Source: Cerioporus squamosus (lineage: Eukaryota; Basidiomycota; Agaricomycetes; Polyporales; Polyporaceae). Taken from it: 64,000 nt of DNA. The stretch lies in assembly GCA_022592435.1 (NCBI GenBank), contig JABYQS010000033.1, forward strand, positions 62,001 to 126,000, written 5' to 3'. Made by a program: the position numbers and the translations under genes. The notes beneath the pieces were generated by a model, which saw only the letters and a program-made list of their open reading frames with translations, did not search any database and was not told the origin of the DNA. Numbering within the stretch: the stretch's first letter is position 1; every line of letters begins with the position of its first letter. This document shows positions 1 to 11,701 of this stretch, one piece after another.

Positions 1-284
1 CATGACGGTGAAGTCACCGAAGGCTGGTGGTGGTCGAGGGATGAGGTAATTTGCAGTTATTTTCCTGGGTTGCTAACGGCTTATCGAGCACAAAATCTCC
101 AGAAACACCTCTCGGCAATATCCGAGAGCTACATGACCCCGCGCTCGAGTACAAACCTTATTTTTCTGTACTATCAACAGAACTCGCCCTCAGGTATGCA
201 TCCCCGCTGCTCTGCCCTTCCTGCCCAGCAGACTCACAACGACGCACCCACAGTCACCTTCTGACTCATCAGCAAGCTTCCAGG
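1..284 (+). promoter_or_regulatory. Upstream region of the uS10/S20 gene
   Basis: This non-coding flank leads into the ribosomal protein gene starting at 285. Near its left edge (3-20) is TGACGGTGAAGTCACCGA, a near-palindrome whose arms CGGTGA and TCACCG face each other. A very similar element lies at 36931-36950, upstream of cysteinyl-tRNA synthetase. No convincing TATA box is seen. The left part may belong to another gene outside the window. Confidence 0.4.
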
Positions 285-834
285 ATGAGTTACGTCGCTA
301 AGGGTGAGAAGGAATACGATGCGACCGGTGCCCCCGTGCCCGCCGCCAAGATCCACAAAATCCGCATCACGCTCACGAGCAGCAACGTCAAGAACCTCGA
401 GAAGTGTACGTGCTCTGCCTCGCTTCGATAACGGGGGAATAGGAGATTCTGAGCGGTATGCGTAGTCTCGGCGGACCTGATCAACCGGGCAAAGGACAAG
501 CAGCTCCGCGTCAAGGGCCCCGTCCGCCTCCCTACCAAGGTCCTCAAGATCACCACCCGCAAATCGGTGAGTATCCCGGTGTTGATTGTGTGGAGATGGC
601 TGTGTTGAGCAATGGTGCTTGTAGCCTTGCGGTGAGGGTTCGAAGACCTGGGACCGCTACGAGCTCAAGGTTCACAAGCGTTTGATCGACCTCCACTCCT
701 CCAGCGAGATCGTCAAGCAGATTGTGAGTGTTATCGGTTCCCCGCCCGGATGCGAACGGGTCACTCAATGTTCCTCGCAGACCAGCATCAGCCTCGAGCC
801 TGGCGTCGAGGTCGAGGTCACCATCTCTGCTTAA
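285..834 (+). CDS. RPS20: 40S ribosomal protein S20 (uS10)
   Basis: This is a component of the small ribosomal subunit head, cytoplasmic. Four exons are read as 285-405, 466-566, 625-723 and 781-834, total 375 nt (124 aa). The product has the family landmarks in order: [19 protein letters not shown], then [50 protein letters not shown], and the end [14 protein letters not shown]. Human S20 is 119 aa, so the length fits. The ATG at 285 is chosen because it directly precedes the conserved N-terminal region. The first junction (T405 to 466) is the least certain: an alternative acceptor at about 448 would add four residues. All introns are short with GT-AG ends. Confidence 0.93.
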
Positions 835-910
835 GCTCTATCACACTTGCCAGCGGCGTCCTGTATGCACTCGTGTATGTTCTAGGCTGTACACGATATC
901 ATGTTTTCAT

Positions 911-930
911 GACCGACCGACCGACCGACC
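911..930. repeat. (GACC)5 tetranucleotide repeat
   Basis: Five perfect GACC units lie in the 3' flank of the S20 gene, in the 246-bp gap before the converging ARPC2 gene. It is a simple microsatellite with no visible function. Confidence 0.85.
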
Positions 931-1080
931 GCTTGCATGCTCCCGCCATCGCCGTCAAGCGACATGTATTTGTCGTTCATCGTGCAGAAACGGATGACTA
1001 GCTCCATGTGAAAAAAGCGCTGCCCATTCCATCCTATGTAGTACAAGTCTGCTCTACGCTGTCCGACATTGCTTCATACT

Positions 1081-2274
1081 TCACCGAATCGACATGGTTC
1101 GTCCACTTGAACAGCAATGAGCAACCTAAATACCGCGAAGAAAGAAGATGTACTCACGATGCGGTCTTCCTGTCACCGACAGCCTGCTCCGTCTTTGCTC
1201 GGTTGAGCACTTTCTGGAACTCGCTCACACGGTGACGCATGCGCGAATGCATGTACGCCTTCGAGCACTTGATATGGTAGTGAAGATAGTCGCGGAAGAG
1301 TTGGATGTGGGTGATCGTCGAGTTCGCGACGGCCTGGTTGGCGAAGTGGCGAGGGAAGAGGACGAAGGTCACATAGCCGACGTCCTCAGTGTCGTTGAGG
1401 CCAGGGAGATGCCGGATCTCCAATGGCGGTTCACGGGTGGTGTAGAGCACTTGAGGTGCGCTCTGAATGGTCGGTAGTCGGCGAGCATCCACGAATTCCT
1501 GTAGCAAGGGACATAACGCAATGGTCACTAACGGCAGTATGAGAAGGCAACAGCGGACGCACCTGCAAGAAGACCTTTCCGTATACCCGATCGGTCTCTT
1601 CTCTGAACATAGTCGAGAAGATGACGGTGACACGGTCGGAGGAGGCTTGGACGTAGATGACTTCTTCATCGCGGTAGTGGAGGGCCATCAGATCGCCTTG
1701 ACCGGTCCCCGCCGCCTCGAGCTGCTTCTGCTCCTGGAAGCCGAGCTCAAACGGCGCAGCGAGCGCGTTACGCTTCATCATCGCCAGGGAATAGAAGAAT
1801 GCATCGCGCTCCTCTGGGATGGATATCATGTCTGCAGCAAGTGCGCGATGTACGGATGTACGTACCGCCTTCTGGGGGCAATTGCTCGAGATCAATCTCC
1901 ACACTGACGTTGTAATCGGCCTCTGGCTCCGGCCTGAGGAGCGACCCATACTCCCGCTTGAGGATGTCGTTCACGCCATACCGGACCAGCTCGGGCCAGC
2001 AGCGGATGTTCATGGAGAGCAGGAGCGCAGTCTTGCGGTCAGGAGTCGACAAGTGGAAGCGCACGCCATCGAAGTCGACGAACTGCACATCGAGAGAGGA
2101 AGGCCTTGCAAGACGTTGTCAGCGAACTGCTGCTGTGTTTGCACGGACAACTGCGCATACTTGATTGCCTTCTCGGCGAGGGTTGTCTGGATGATGTAGT
2201 TGTGGGGCTGTAACACTCGGGTTGGCCACGATACAGAGCTCAGCGACGTTAGCAAATACCTCAAGGAGAATCAT
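1081..2274 (-). CDS. ARPC2: Arp2/3 complex subunit 2 (ARPC2 / p34-Arc)
   Basis: This is a structural core subunit of the Arp2/3 actin-nucleating complex, acting at cortical actin patches. The start is MILLE at 2274. A 52-nt intron (GTATTTGCTAAC ... TTACAG) then joins it to [19 protein letters not shown], matching the family N-terminus. Further landmarks are [104 protein letters not shown] and [10 protein letters not shown]. The last intron is 1106-1157; it removes a stop codon formed at the donor and joins ...GDRKTAS to GRTMSIR, which matches the conserved GKTF-type tail. The gene is divergent from the eIF4B-like gene, with a 253-bp shared flank. Confidence 0.93.
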
Positions 2275-2527
2275 GGCGTGCAGCAGCAGTCGCGCAGGTC
2301 GTGTCTGAGGTCGTGGACGTCGGCAGGAACGGCGAGCGCGGCGCAGCGGATGCGGGGCGGGTGTCCCGTGACGGGGGGATGAGCGTGAGAAAGGCCGCAA
2401 TCGTCGATGGACGGGCACCTGAGAAATATTTCCTGAGTCTGACCAAGTCTCGCAGCACACAAGTCCACCCTTGTCCACCGCATCTCCCGCCAAAAGTACT
2501 CTCAAGCTCAACGAGCAGATTGCCAAA
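2275..2527. promoter_or_regulatory. Shared divergent promoter, ARPC2 / eIF4B-like
   Basis: These 253 bp between two diverging start codons must hold both promoters. I see no clear TATA box. The right half is rich in short purine/pyrimidine runs just before the ATG at 2528. Confidence 0.5.
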
Positions 2528-4483
2528 ATGCGTACGTGCACGCCCCAGACGAGCCCGAGGACAGTGCTGATGCGCTGGGACCCCTCCAGCGCCGAAGAAA
2601 GCCCAAAAGATGTCTCTAAACGAGTTCCTGGGTGATAGTGGTCAGTGCCCTGTCTTTTCGGGTGCAAGCATGCAGCTCATGGTGCGCGATGTCAAGAACT
2701 GGGATCTTGGGCCGACGAGATGGATTCTCTCCCCACTGCTCGTGAGTTCTGTCCCTCTGTGGGAAACCATGCAGAGCCTGACTGTGCCCCGCAGCGTCCG
2801 GAAGGCCCGACGATGGTATGAGGGGTGGTCGCCGCGATGATTACCTCTCCTCTCGTCGTGAGTACCTGGATCAAATCATGTTTACTTTCCTCCTAATACT
2901 CCCCCGAAGCGGATCGCATGGCTTCCATGCGTGAAGATCTCCCTCTCCCCACCGCGCCTCCCTACACCGCATTTGTTGGAAACCTTGCCTTTGATATTTC
3001 GGAACTAGACATCGATGAGTTCTTCGGCACTGGAAAGGTGAGTCGACATATCGAAGCGTGTGCCAAGACCTCGTTCAACATCCTCATCACCTCTCGACTA
3101 GACCAAGTCCATCAAAATCATAAAGGATCGGGATGACAAGCCCAAGGGATTTGGTTATGTCGAGTTCACCGATCTCGATGCTCTCAAAGAAGCCATCGCG
3201 AAGTCCGGTTCGGTGAGTGAGGCAGTACGGTTGCTCGGATGGCGGTTACTGATGTTGGCGTAGAGTCTCGCCGGGCGTGGCGTCAGGGTCAGCGTCGCTG
3301 AGCCTCGTGAGTACTCGCAACATCCGCCTACTCTCGCTTGCTGACCACTCTGAGCAGAAAAGGAGCGGTCTGGCTTCGGCGGAGGTGGATTCGACGATGA
3401 TCCCAAGTTCGCTGGAAACTGGCGGAGGGACGGACCTCTCCCCGACGCACCTTCATCCCGAGACGGGTCTCGCCGGCGGTTCGAAGGCGGCCCTGGCGGC
3501 GCTCGTGAACCCCCTCCCCCCTCGCTGTCCGACAATGCCTCTGACTGGCGTTCGTCCCGCGCGCCTGCCCGTACCTCGTCTCAAGAATATCCAGAGTCTG
3601 AAGGCGGGTTCAGACGCCGAGGGCCTGGCCCCGGTCCCGGTCCACGAGAGCCTGCTCCACTTGGTCCAGCTGATACCGAGGATGTCTGGCAGAGAGGTGG
3701 GAAGTTCCGCCCCAGCGCGCCTGCTGAGTCGGCCGAACGACCAGGCAGCCGGTTCGGCAGCGCGCGACGTAGCGACATGGGTCCTCCTCCGGCCGTAGCG
3801 GAGGAGAGTGACTGGAGGCGGCCACGCACGACCTCGAGGAACTCAACGTCACGTACGCACCTTTCATGATTGTTTGGGTTGCGTAAGATCGATCTGATTC
3901 CCTACATTCTTCCAGCAAACAGCTCGACTCCGCCAACGCCTCAGATGGGCAGACGCAAGCTCGAGCTCCTGCCCCGCTCTTCGGGTACCTCCGCCGCCCC
4001 TTCGCCTCTTGCATCTCCCAACCCTTCCACCGCTGGCACAAGGTCCAACCCGTTCGGTGCCGCCAAGTGAGTGCATTTCCCATGTTCACTGTTCTTCCCA
4101 CTTACTGACAGTTTCCCAGACCTGTTGATGTGTCCGCTCGTGAAGCTGAGGCAACTCAGAAGATCGAGAAGGAGCGCGAGGAGGTCCGGGAGAAGGTCTC
4201 ACACGTCCACCCTCATGGGCACCCCATGTCCCGCAACTCATCGCGGCAGGGATCTCAGCGGGGTACTCAACGGGGAACACCTCCCGCTTCCGCTGTCCAG
4301 AGCCCCACCACCCCCCAGCACGAATCGCACAAGCTGCCGCCGCCCGCGAACGTACGGCCGTCCATCAGCTTCGCGAGCGCTGCGGCGGGCAAGAAGGACT
4401 CAGACGAGAGCGTTCCCAACGACGACGTCACGACGATCACGGAGAAGATCGACGAGGTCGAGCTGGAGTCTTCCGAGCAGTGA
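2528..4483 (+). CDS. TIF3: eIF4B-like translation factor with one RRM
   Basis: This is probably the fungal homologue of translation initiation factor eIF4B, which binds RNA and stimulates the eIF4A helicase. A 4-nt first exon (ATGC, 2528-2531) and a 58-nt intron (2532-2589) give the start MPPKKAQKMSLNEFLGD, typical of the family. Then follow GSWADEMDSLP, an RRM with RNP2 AFVGNLAF and RNP1 KGFGYVEF, and a long charged Arg/Gly/Pro/Ser-rich region with FGGGGFDDDPKFAGNWR-type repeats and SDWR motifs. The C-terminal part has REAEATQKIEKEREEVREK (predicted helix) and the end EKIDEVELESSEQ. At least seven short introns interrupt it. The 3' end faces the homeodomain gene. Confidence 0.85.
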
Positions 4484-5480
4484 GCAGTGAGCAGTGCCTT
4501 TCTTGCAAAGTCGGGGTTCCGGTCTCTGGTCGACTCGGCCCGACACAACACAAATCTCACGGAACGGCCATTGGCACACTATCATCCGAGCTTTCGGGCA
4601 ATTCTTGGCTGGCACGTCGCATTGCTGTGATCTGTTCTCGTTCTTGCCGTCGTGCATGTCTATCTTATGTGTTTCAATATGTGGTTTATGACTTGTCTAG
4701 TAGTTCGATCCCCTTAGTATGTTTTCACCTGCGGGCCGCAGGGCCTCAGGGATCGGTAGATGTACACACAAGCACAAGCAGAACTGGTGTGGTCAATCGC
4801 CGCACGTGTAGATTCAATGGCACATGCATGATTCCGATTCGCGTCTCCCGGAGCAGGATGTTTCTGGGCCGCGGGTCCGCAGTGCAAGTACTTGCAAGGA
4901 CCACTCATGGAGAGGGACCACTGGCCACGCCATACTTCTGAACGCGAACGCATGTACCGTAGGATACACAGTGTGAAGTAACGTAGGGATGCAGCGCTGC
5001 ACATTGCAAGCGAAGTATGCACAGGAAACGACTGTGATTATGCACATGATTATGGTGCAAGGTGTCTAGTGCTACACGGATGTGACAGGTGAGGGATAGG
5101 GATAGGGTGGTGGGAGTAGCAATGGTGCGCCGGGCGGGAGTGAGGATGAGGGGCAGCCGAGTGCCGCTTGAAGGTGTGGGGGCGGGCGCGCTGCACCCGC
5201 GCGTCGAAGGGTAGGTAGGTGTGAGACCGAGACGAACCAAACGTATAGAGATGAGGATGCGCGATGTACGAGGCAGTGAGAGACTGGGAGACTGGAGACT
5301 GCAGGAGGAGAAGGGACAGACGTTGGATGGTTAATAAGAATATGAATACGAGAGCGGCCGACGACGTATAGTACCGGAAAGCGAGGCGAAAGAACGATAC
5401 AGAGAAACCAAAGGAGTGGGCTGTGGGCTGTGAATGCGGACGATCCGGCAGCAGTGTGAGGAGAAGCATGAGGGGGCGGT
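4484..5480. other. Intergenic region between converging genes
   Basis: About 1 kb lies between the eIF4B-like stop and the stop of the minus-strand homeodomain gene, so it should hold two 3' UTRs and terminators. Reading frames here are short and overlap on both strands without family signatures. A short run GGGATAGGGATAGGG lies near 5094-5108. I see no gene. Confidence 0.55.
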
Positions 5481-7379
5481 TTAGCAGCCTCCTTGGCCGT
5501 GGGGCGCGCCGTGCTCGGGCGGGAACGCGTGTGGATGACCTGGGAGACCAGATGGGTACGGGTAGTACGGCTCCTCCGGCCGCTCCTGCGCTGGAGGATG
5601 CTGGGGCACGTACAGGGGCCCTCCCATTCCGGGACCACCAGGCATGGCATGCATGGCCACTGGCGCGCTTCCCCACGGTCCGTTCATCGGATGGGTGGGC
5701 GACGTGACGTCAAAGTACCCAGGGGTGGACACAGCAGATGCTGGAGGCTCGTCGTAGGGCGACTCTGCGCGAGACGCGGACTGATAGTCATAGTGCGTGC
5801 GGGGCAGAGTGGGCATCGCGAGCGGGAGGTGCGTCAGCTGGTCGGGCGTGCCAGTCGCGCTTTGCCGCCGCATGAAGTGCCGCTGGTCGTACCCTCCGGG
5901 CCCGTCCATATACAGCATGGTGGGCGACATGGACATGGACCCGTCACTTGGAGCGTATGGCGAATTGGGTGTGTTGGGCGTCGACGTGCTCGAGAGCGGG
6001 GAGTGGAAGTGCGGGACGCTGGTTCGGGGCCGCAGGCGCTCAAGAGATGGGTGGTGCAGCATCCGCAGGCTGCTGAGCGAGCTGGGCCGTCTCAGGACGA
6101 GCGTGGAACCGCTCATCTGCTCGATGGGAGAGTGGAGAGACCGAGTGTAAACCTCCGGCGAGGACCCGGCATCGGAGACCGACGGGGTAGGCGTGTACAG
6201 AGCGATCTCGTTAGCAGTCCCAGACGGTGTGATGCTATTGACGAGCGCGGAGAGCTGGTACGCCGGCCCAACCAGGCAATGCCGCAGATGGGTGGTACCT
6301 TGCATCCCTTCGGTCCAGTCGCCGCACGTTTGCCAGAAGCGAGCAGGCTCCTCCCCTGCATTCGATTCCGCGAGGTTCTCCATATAGAACGTCGGAGGGC
6401 GGTCGAGGAGGAAGGTGGCAGACCCGATGCCGGGCGAGACGTTCGCAAAGCGCGACTCGAGGATGTGGTCGTAGAAGATGTCCATTTTGAAGCTGCGACC
6501 GGCTGAGCGAATGAACCAGGACAGCGAACGCTTGCTCTCGCAAGTGTAAGCAATCAGGTCATGGTGCGGGGATGCCATACGGCGCCATGTCCCGATGGTC
6601 AAATCGGTGCAAGGGAAGACCGTCACCTCTGGCGAAGTCCCGATAGTATGAGACATCTGCGCGTCCAGATTTAGAACAAACAACTGGCTGCTCACCTTCG
6701 TCTTCGTGGATCAACCCATGTACGTCGGCATCAAAGCCATTTGCAAGCTCGGGTGGACTCTCTGGTGGTGGCTCTAGCTTCTCGACGGTGCGCGTCTTGA
6801 GTTTCAATTGCAGCTTCGCCTTCGCTCGCCTTCGCGTGCCTATGAGCGGGGCCGGTACGCGATGAGCCATAAAAGACGCACCTGTTTTGGAACCAGATCT
6901 GCGTCTGCCTCTCATCCATCCCCAGCTGTTGAGCTATATCCTTCCGCCTCGCCGACGTCGGGCTGTTGTCCGCTGCGAAGAACTCCTCGAGCTTGAGCAG
7001 CTGCTCCGGGTTGACGCGCGACCTCTTGCGCCTCTGCTTCGCCGCGCGTGCCTCCGGTCCTCCTAGGGCGGAGCACGAGATGGCGCGACGTATGATGGGA
7101 TTCTGGGGCTTCGACGCGCCGCTGGCTGAGGTCGCGGGCGGCGCGACATCCGAGTCCGTAGGCGATAGCGCGGAGGAGATGCTTGGGGACGACGCGACCG
7201 ACTCTGATGTCTCTTGTACAGCAGCGAGCGAGCTGTGGGGGTTGTCGGGGATAGACAGGGGCGCGAGGGTCGCTCGAGGGCTTGAATCGGCAGACTCTTG
7301 CTTGACGACATGGGCTGCTGTACACGTCGATGCTGAAGTTAAGTCGCGAGAAGGAGGCGAGTTGGGACTCACGTTGCAT
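5481..7379 (-). CDS. Homeodomain transcription factor
   Basis: This is a sequence-specific nuclear DNA-binding protein. A 7-nt first exon (ATGCAAC, 7373-7379) and a 55-nt intron (7318-7372) give the start MQPAHVVKQESADSS; no other in-frame ATG precedes the homeodomain. After a Ser/Pro/Ala-rich stretch comes a basic patch (KQRRKRSRVNPEQ) and a 60-residue homeodomain with the helix-3 signature QTQIWFQNRRAKAK; an intron splits it inside QNR. Beyond HEDE a third intron leads to EVTVFPCTDLTIGTWRR and SKRSLSWFIRSAGRSFKMD, an apparently conserved folded segment. A long Pro/Ser/Tyr-rich tail follows, ending HGAPHGQGGC. The layout resembles mushroom Hom1/Hom2-type developmental regulators, but I cannot assign an orthologue. 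It is not an HD1/HD2 mating-type pair: there is one gene and no divergent partner. Confidence 0.85.
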
Positions 7380-9945
7380 ACTGCACGGATGGGCTGGGCA
7401 GGACCACAGAGCGCGCGCGCTTGCTGGGCAGTGGGGGACGACAAAGGCCAACCGGCGGCGTGCGTCGAGTCACTCGTCAAGAGAGAGGAGCAAGCGTCGA
7501 CGCCAGCGATGCAAGGGCGACAGACAAGCGTCGTTCGCTGCTGAACAGACTGAAGAGCGAGTGTGAAGAACAGACGAGCCCGAGAGGGGGAAATACCGAG
7601 TCGAGCAGTCTGCAGGCCGCAGCCGGAAGATCAGTACAAGGTCCTTCCAAGTTCCAAGTGCTGCTGGAGTCTGGAGAGTTCCCCTAGCGCGACGGCATTC
7701 GCTCTGCCAGCGTGCAGCGTGACACACGACTGGGCCAAGGTCGACTGTCGATCGGAGTGAGCCTGGTGTGAGCAGTGGACGGCAGGATCCAGGAGGGTCC
7801 AGCGTCCGGACGGCCTAGCTATGTATCCCTGATGTATCCTGATCCCCGGTGGCACGCTCGCAGCCCTGAGAGCCAGGTGCACGACGACTGGTGGCGGTGG
7901 GTTGGAAGCCCGTTAGCGTTGGCACGCATCACGGACTGAGCGAACCAAGTGCAGATGGATCTGTTTGACCGTATCCGCCTCCCACACATCAGCTCGCCTC
8001 CAGTCGTCCTAGCCATCTTTGGCCCCCGTCCGCTCGACCCATTTGCATCCGTTGCGCCCGCTTGTCCCGCCTAGCGTCGACGGAGCGCGCACGATAGTGC
8101 TCGTTGGGAGCGTCGATGCCAGGCCACGCCGGACATCGTGCCAGCGCACAGTGCGCGCGGCGTCGGGAGTCGGCTATTTGTCGGTCAACGTCAAGCCTGC
8201 GCCGAATTCGATGCCGTCCCCGAGCCTATCTCGCCCACTCAGAGGCAATCTGCAGCCGTCCATCCAGCACCAGCAGCATGGAGAGCAATCGACCACGATT
8301 GGGCAGAACGCACTTCCTGCGGGGCTAGCGCGCCGTGGTGGATGCTCGCCCTCCCTAGCTCTTGTTACCATGAGGATGGCCGACTATCAGCTCCCCTCCC
8401 CGTGTTGAGAGGGGATACTTAGCTGATTCACGCATAAGCATGCATTCGGCTGCGCTCAGAATTCCCGCAAGGCACGCGTTTCACATTCCACGACTGACCA
8501 GTGCGTCACCAGTATTCCACCCCGAACTGTTCAGTGGCCACCATAGTCCACGTCAGATCCACGCTGTCTATGTTTCTGGGGACAAAGCTCACAACCGAGC
8601 GGGTATGGTTGGGGTATATATGGAATGAATCGATATTGAAACTGAAGAGCAGGCTGGATCGGGCACAGCTTCTGGCTAATGTTGTTCGCAGCTTGCAGAC
8701 AACGATGATTAACCATCGTCATCTCTGGGGGAACACACCGATCTGATTCACAGGAGTCAAGGAGCCATGAGGACGATCGTACGGACCTCCGACGATCATG
8801 GATCATGACCAACGGGGACCGATTCAGAGGACACGGTACTTCGCAAGAAAGCACCCCCAGATATCTCTGGTACATAGTTTGGTTCAACCTGAGCTAGGGT
8901 TGACGCAAGAGATAAGTTACCCAGACATCGTGTACTGCTCTGCAATGAACTGTGTGAGTCGCATCGGGCCTGCAGGATATGTAGACACTTGCGTAAGTTG
9001 CAGTCAGAAAGGCAGAGCAGGACGACTCGGAGGCGGAAGAGGCGTGAAAGCTGCAGAGGGCGTGCATGATGAATACCAGATCGACGGGTCTGTGCCACCA
9101 ACAGTGCCTGGTTGTTCATACTTGCCTCCCTTTTCGGGACTGCGTCCGCACTGCTGATCGCCGCCGATAAGTAATGACCAAAGACTCGCGGGAAGCCTTT
9201 CGGGGGCGCGAGGGGGCGCATGGATGCCGCCCGGGAGACACTGCCCAGCCCTCCGGTGCCCTGCGAGAGCCAGGCGTACCGGAGTCCATCCTGGCCAGGC
9301 ATCTTCGACGACTTTCCTAGCCTTCAGTTGAAGGAGAACGATGTCACCATCGACCTGAACTTGCGTATGCGTCAGTCTCTCAGACCAACGGACATAAGCG
9401 AACCGTCACCGCGATCGAAGTCCTCTTCTCGTTGCATCATCTCGGCAGTCGTCTGCGTTCGAGTTGCCCTAATACACCGATACCGAGGATACTGTAAGCT
9501 GAGTCTCCCAAGAACTTGCGCGAGCAGCACTTGCTGGTATTCCCCAACTATCCCCACCAACCGCCCACTCCGAATACTCCACCACATACTTACATACCTG
9601 CAACCCATCATCCACGAAACGGCCGTATCGAGACAGACTCGCTACCCTATGCCACTGCCAAAGAAAGCACATTTTCATACATACTTGCCTCGGCTATTAC
9701 CTGCGCTTGCGATAGGGAGGGGATGGGTACAGGGGGGGTGGGATACGATACTTACGCAAGCCGCCGACAATCATGGGGAGAGAGGGAGTAAGAGCGAGAA
9801 CGAGTAAGCGGTAGACAGGGCAGAAAAACGGAAGCAGGAACAAACCACCGGCCTACCAGCACCGCCAAAGCAATGCAATGCAAAAACGTCTGTGCCTGGT
9901 AAGCGGGAGGACCGAAAGCAAGAGCGAGAGCGAGAGCATAGACGT
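7380..9945. other. 2.6-kb non-coding region upstream of the homeodomain gene
   Basis: This is the shared flank between the homeodomain gene start and the U1-70K 3' end. Reading frames are short, mutually overlapping and carry no recognisable domains. The longest candidate, a plus-strand ORF from about 9220 (195 aa), has no family features after its first 50 residues. Such a large flank is unusual here, where most gaps are 0.1-1 kb. It probably holds extended control sequence and perhaps a non-coding transcript; that is inference. Confidence 0.4.
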
Positions 9946-11323
9946 CTAGTAGCGCGGACGCTTGACGTCCCGGTCATCATACCCACCAGGGCCTTCGCGC
10001 TTGAGGTCCCCGCGATACCCTCCGCCGCCGCCGCCAAATCCGCCGCCGGGCGGACCATACCCACCAGGACCTCCACCTGGGGGGCCACCGAAGCCCCCAG
10101 GTCCGCCGCCATACCCTCCAGGAGGACCTCCGCCGTAGTTGTTGTTGTTGGGCCCATGGTCGGGTGGGCCGCCAAATCCTCCTCCTTGGTATCCGATACC
10201 TCCGCCGCGGCCGCCCCTGTTCGACGTGGTCAGTAAGAGCAAACTACACAATGAGGGCAAAAGAACACACCTGAAGCCGCCGCCGAATCCACCGCCACGT
10301 CCACCTCCGCCGAAGTCGTCGCGAGGGCCGCCAAACCTGTCGCCACCACCAAACCCACCTCGTCCGCCTCCACGGAAGCCCCCGCCACGGCCGCCTCTGA
10401 ACCCGCCGCGGTCACCGCCGCGGAATCCTCCGCGGAAGCCACCACGACCTACACCTCCTCCAAATGCAGGTGCAGGTGGCTCGGGCTTGGGCCTACCACC
10501 CAACCCACCACCCAGACGACGTGGCTTCCATCCTCTCACCGTGCGGCCACGTTCAACATCCACCAGGACTCGCTTGCCCATGATGTGTAGCCGGTCGGAA
10601 TCCTTGTATGCAGCTGGAAATTGTCATACGACAACGCGGTAGCGTCGCAGCATGTTGGGTCAGTGAGTTCGACAGGACAGGGGGAATATGTTACCTTTCA
10701 TGTCGCGCTCACGCTCAAAGACAATGAACGCGTAGCCTCTGCTGCGGCCGTTCTTGTCGCGTACAATTCTCACCCGTTCAATGCTTCCAAACCCTTCAAA
10801 CTCCCGTCGTAGGTCGTTCTCGGTAGCGTTCTTGTGCTGCAGTGGACGTGAGTGCTGATACATGGGGAGAAACGAAAGTGAACGAACCAAACGCGAGATG
10901 AAGAGCGTCTTGTAGGGGTCTCCAATAGCCTCCGGATCCTCCGAAGGCTTGTCTGAAAAACGATGAGATGCAACACCAAGCGAACTCAGAGAGATACGCA
11001 CAGCTCTCCTTCGCTTTCTGGAACTCCTCTGCCTTCTTTTTCTTCCTCTCCTCTCTCCTCATCTCCCGCTTCGTCTGTTCGGCGTACGTGAACGAGGGCT
11101 CCTCTCCTTCCTCCATGCCCTCCCGTTCTCCCCCGGTGTTCCCAGACTCCATCATACCCTTCTCCTTGGCCTCCCGCAGCGTGGCGAGGAGAGAGCCTAC
11201 GCCGTCGACATTTTTGGGCTTGACCCGGTCAATGTCTTTGTCGAGGGGCCGGGTATAGGGCAGCGGGGGCCGCGGCGCAAAGAGTTTGAGGAGGTTGGGC
11301 GGGAGAAGATGTGTGCCAGGCAT
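9946..11323 (-). CDS. SNP1: U1 small nuclear ribonucleoprotein 70 kDa (U1-70K)
   Basis: This is a U1 snRNP protein that binds stem-loop I of U1 snRNA and takes part in 5' splice-site recognition in the nucleus. The start [19 protein letters not shown] and the [12 protein letters not shown] and [17 protein letters not shown] segments form the conserved N-terminal U1-70K domain. After an intron comes the [11 protein letters not shown] (RNP2), an intron, then [19 protein letters not shown] and [17 protein letters not shown] (RNP1). The next exon has [20 protein letters not shown], a strong U1-70K signature, followed by an RGG/FRGG-rich tail ending [10 protein letters not shown]. The Gly-rich tail replaces the RS-rich tail of animal proteins. 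The gene is divergent from COX10. Confidence 0.93.
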
Positions 11324-11701
11324 TGCGCTCGGTCGTCCTCGTGATGGAGGTTGCGCAAGGGTGTGTGTATGTCGTGAGGGACAATAGCAGAGCGGGGCCT
11401 AGGATATGCGTGGTATGTTTTGGGATGTCGTGGCAGATAAATAGTCAGCACTCCGCTGCGTATGGACAGGCCTCGGACTCCCCGAGGCTACTTCGCCGTC
11501 GCGTCGCTAGCACAGTCGGACGCGGGGTGATGGTGGAGGAAAGCAAGTGGACGGTGGGAACGCCCGGCTCCTCGACCGCCCAAGTCCCGTTCTGCTGTCG
11601 GGCGTCTGCGCCTCCGACCAGCTCCTGCTCCCCGCCAGACTGTGCGTATCCTGCGCCCATTCTGCTCGCGCGACATCGCTCACAGCCAACCCAGAGGCGG
11701 C
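11324..11701. promoter_or_regulatory. Divergent promoter region, U1-70K / COX10
   Basis: These 378 bp separate two diverging start codons. There is no ATG in frame with COX10 upstream of 11702; the frame is open back to a GTG near 11642 only. No clear TATA element is visible. Confidence 0.5.

Noticed and set aside
5094..5108. Telomere-like GGGATAGGGATAGGG
   Set aside because: Only two to three units of an imperfect repeat in an internal intergenic region; not a telomere.
5481..7379. HD1/HD2 mating-type locus
   Set aside because: Only one homeodomain gene is present, with a typical WFQNRRAKAK homeodomain and no divergent partner or mating-locus neighbour such as a MIP gene.
9220..9807. 195-codon plus-strand ORF beginning MDAARETLPSPP
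   Set aside because: The first 50 residues look somewhat protein-like, but the rest has no motif, no splice evidence and several competing frames.
10139..10642. Pro-rich plus-strand ORF
   Set aside because: It is the antisense of the Gly/Arg-rich tail of U1-70K; Pro-richness is just the complement of Gly codons.
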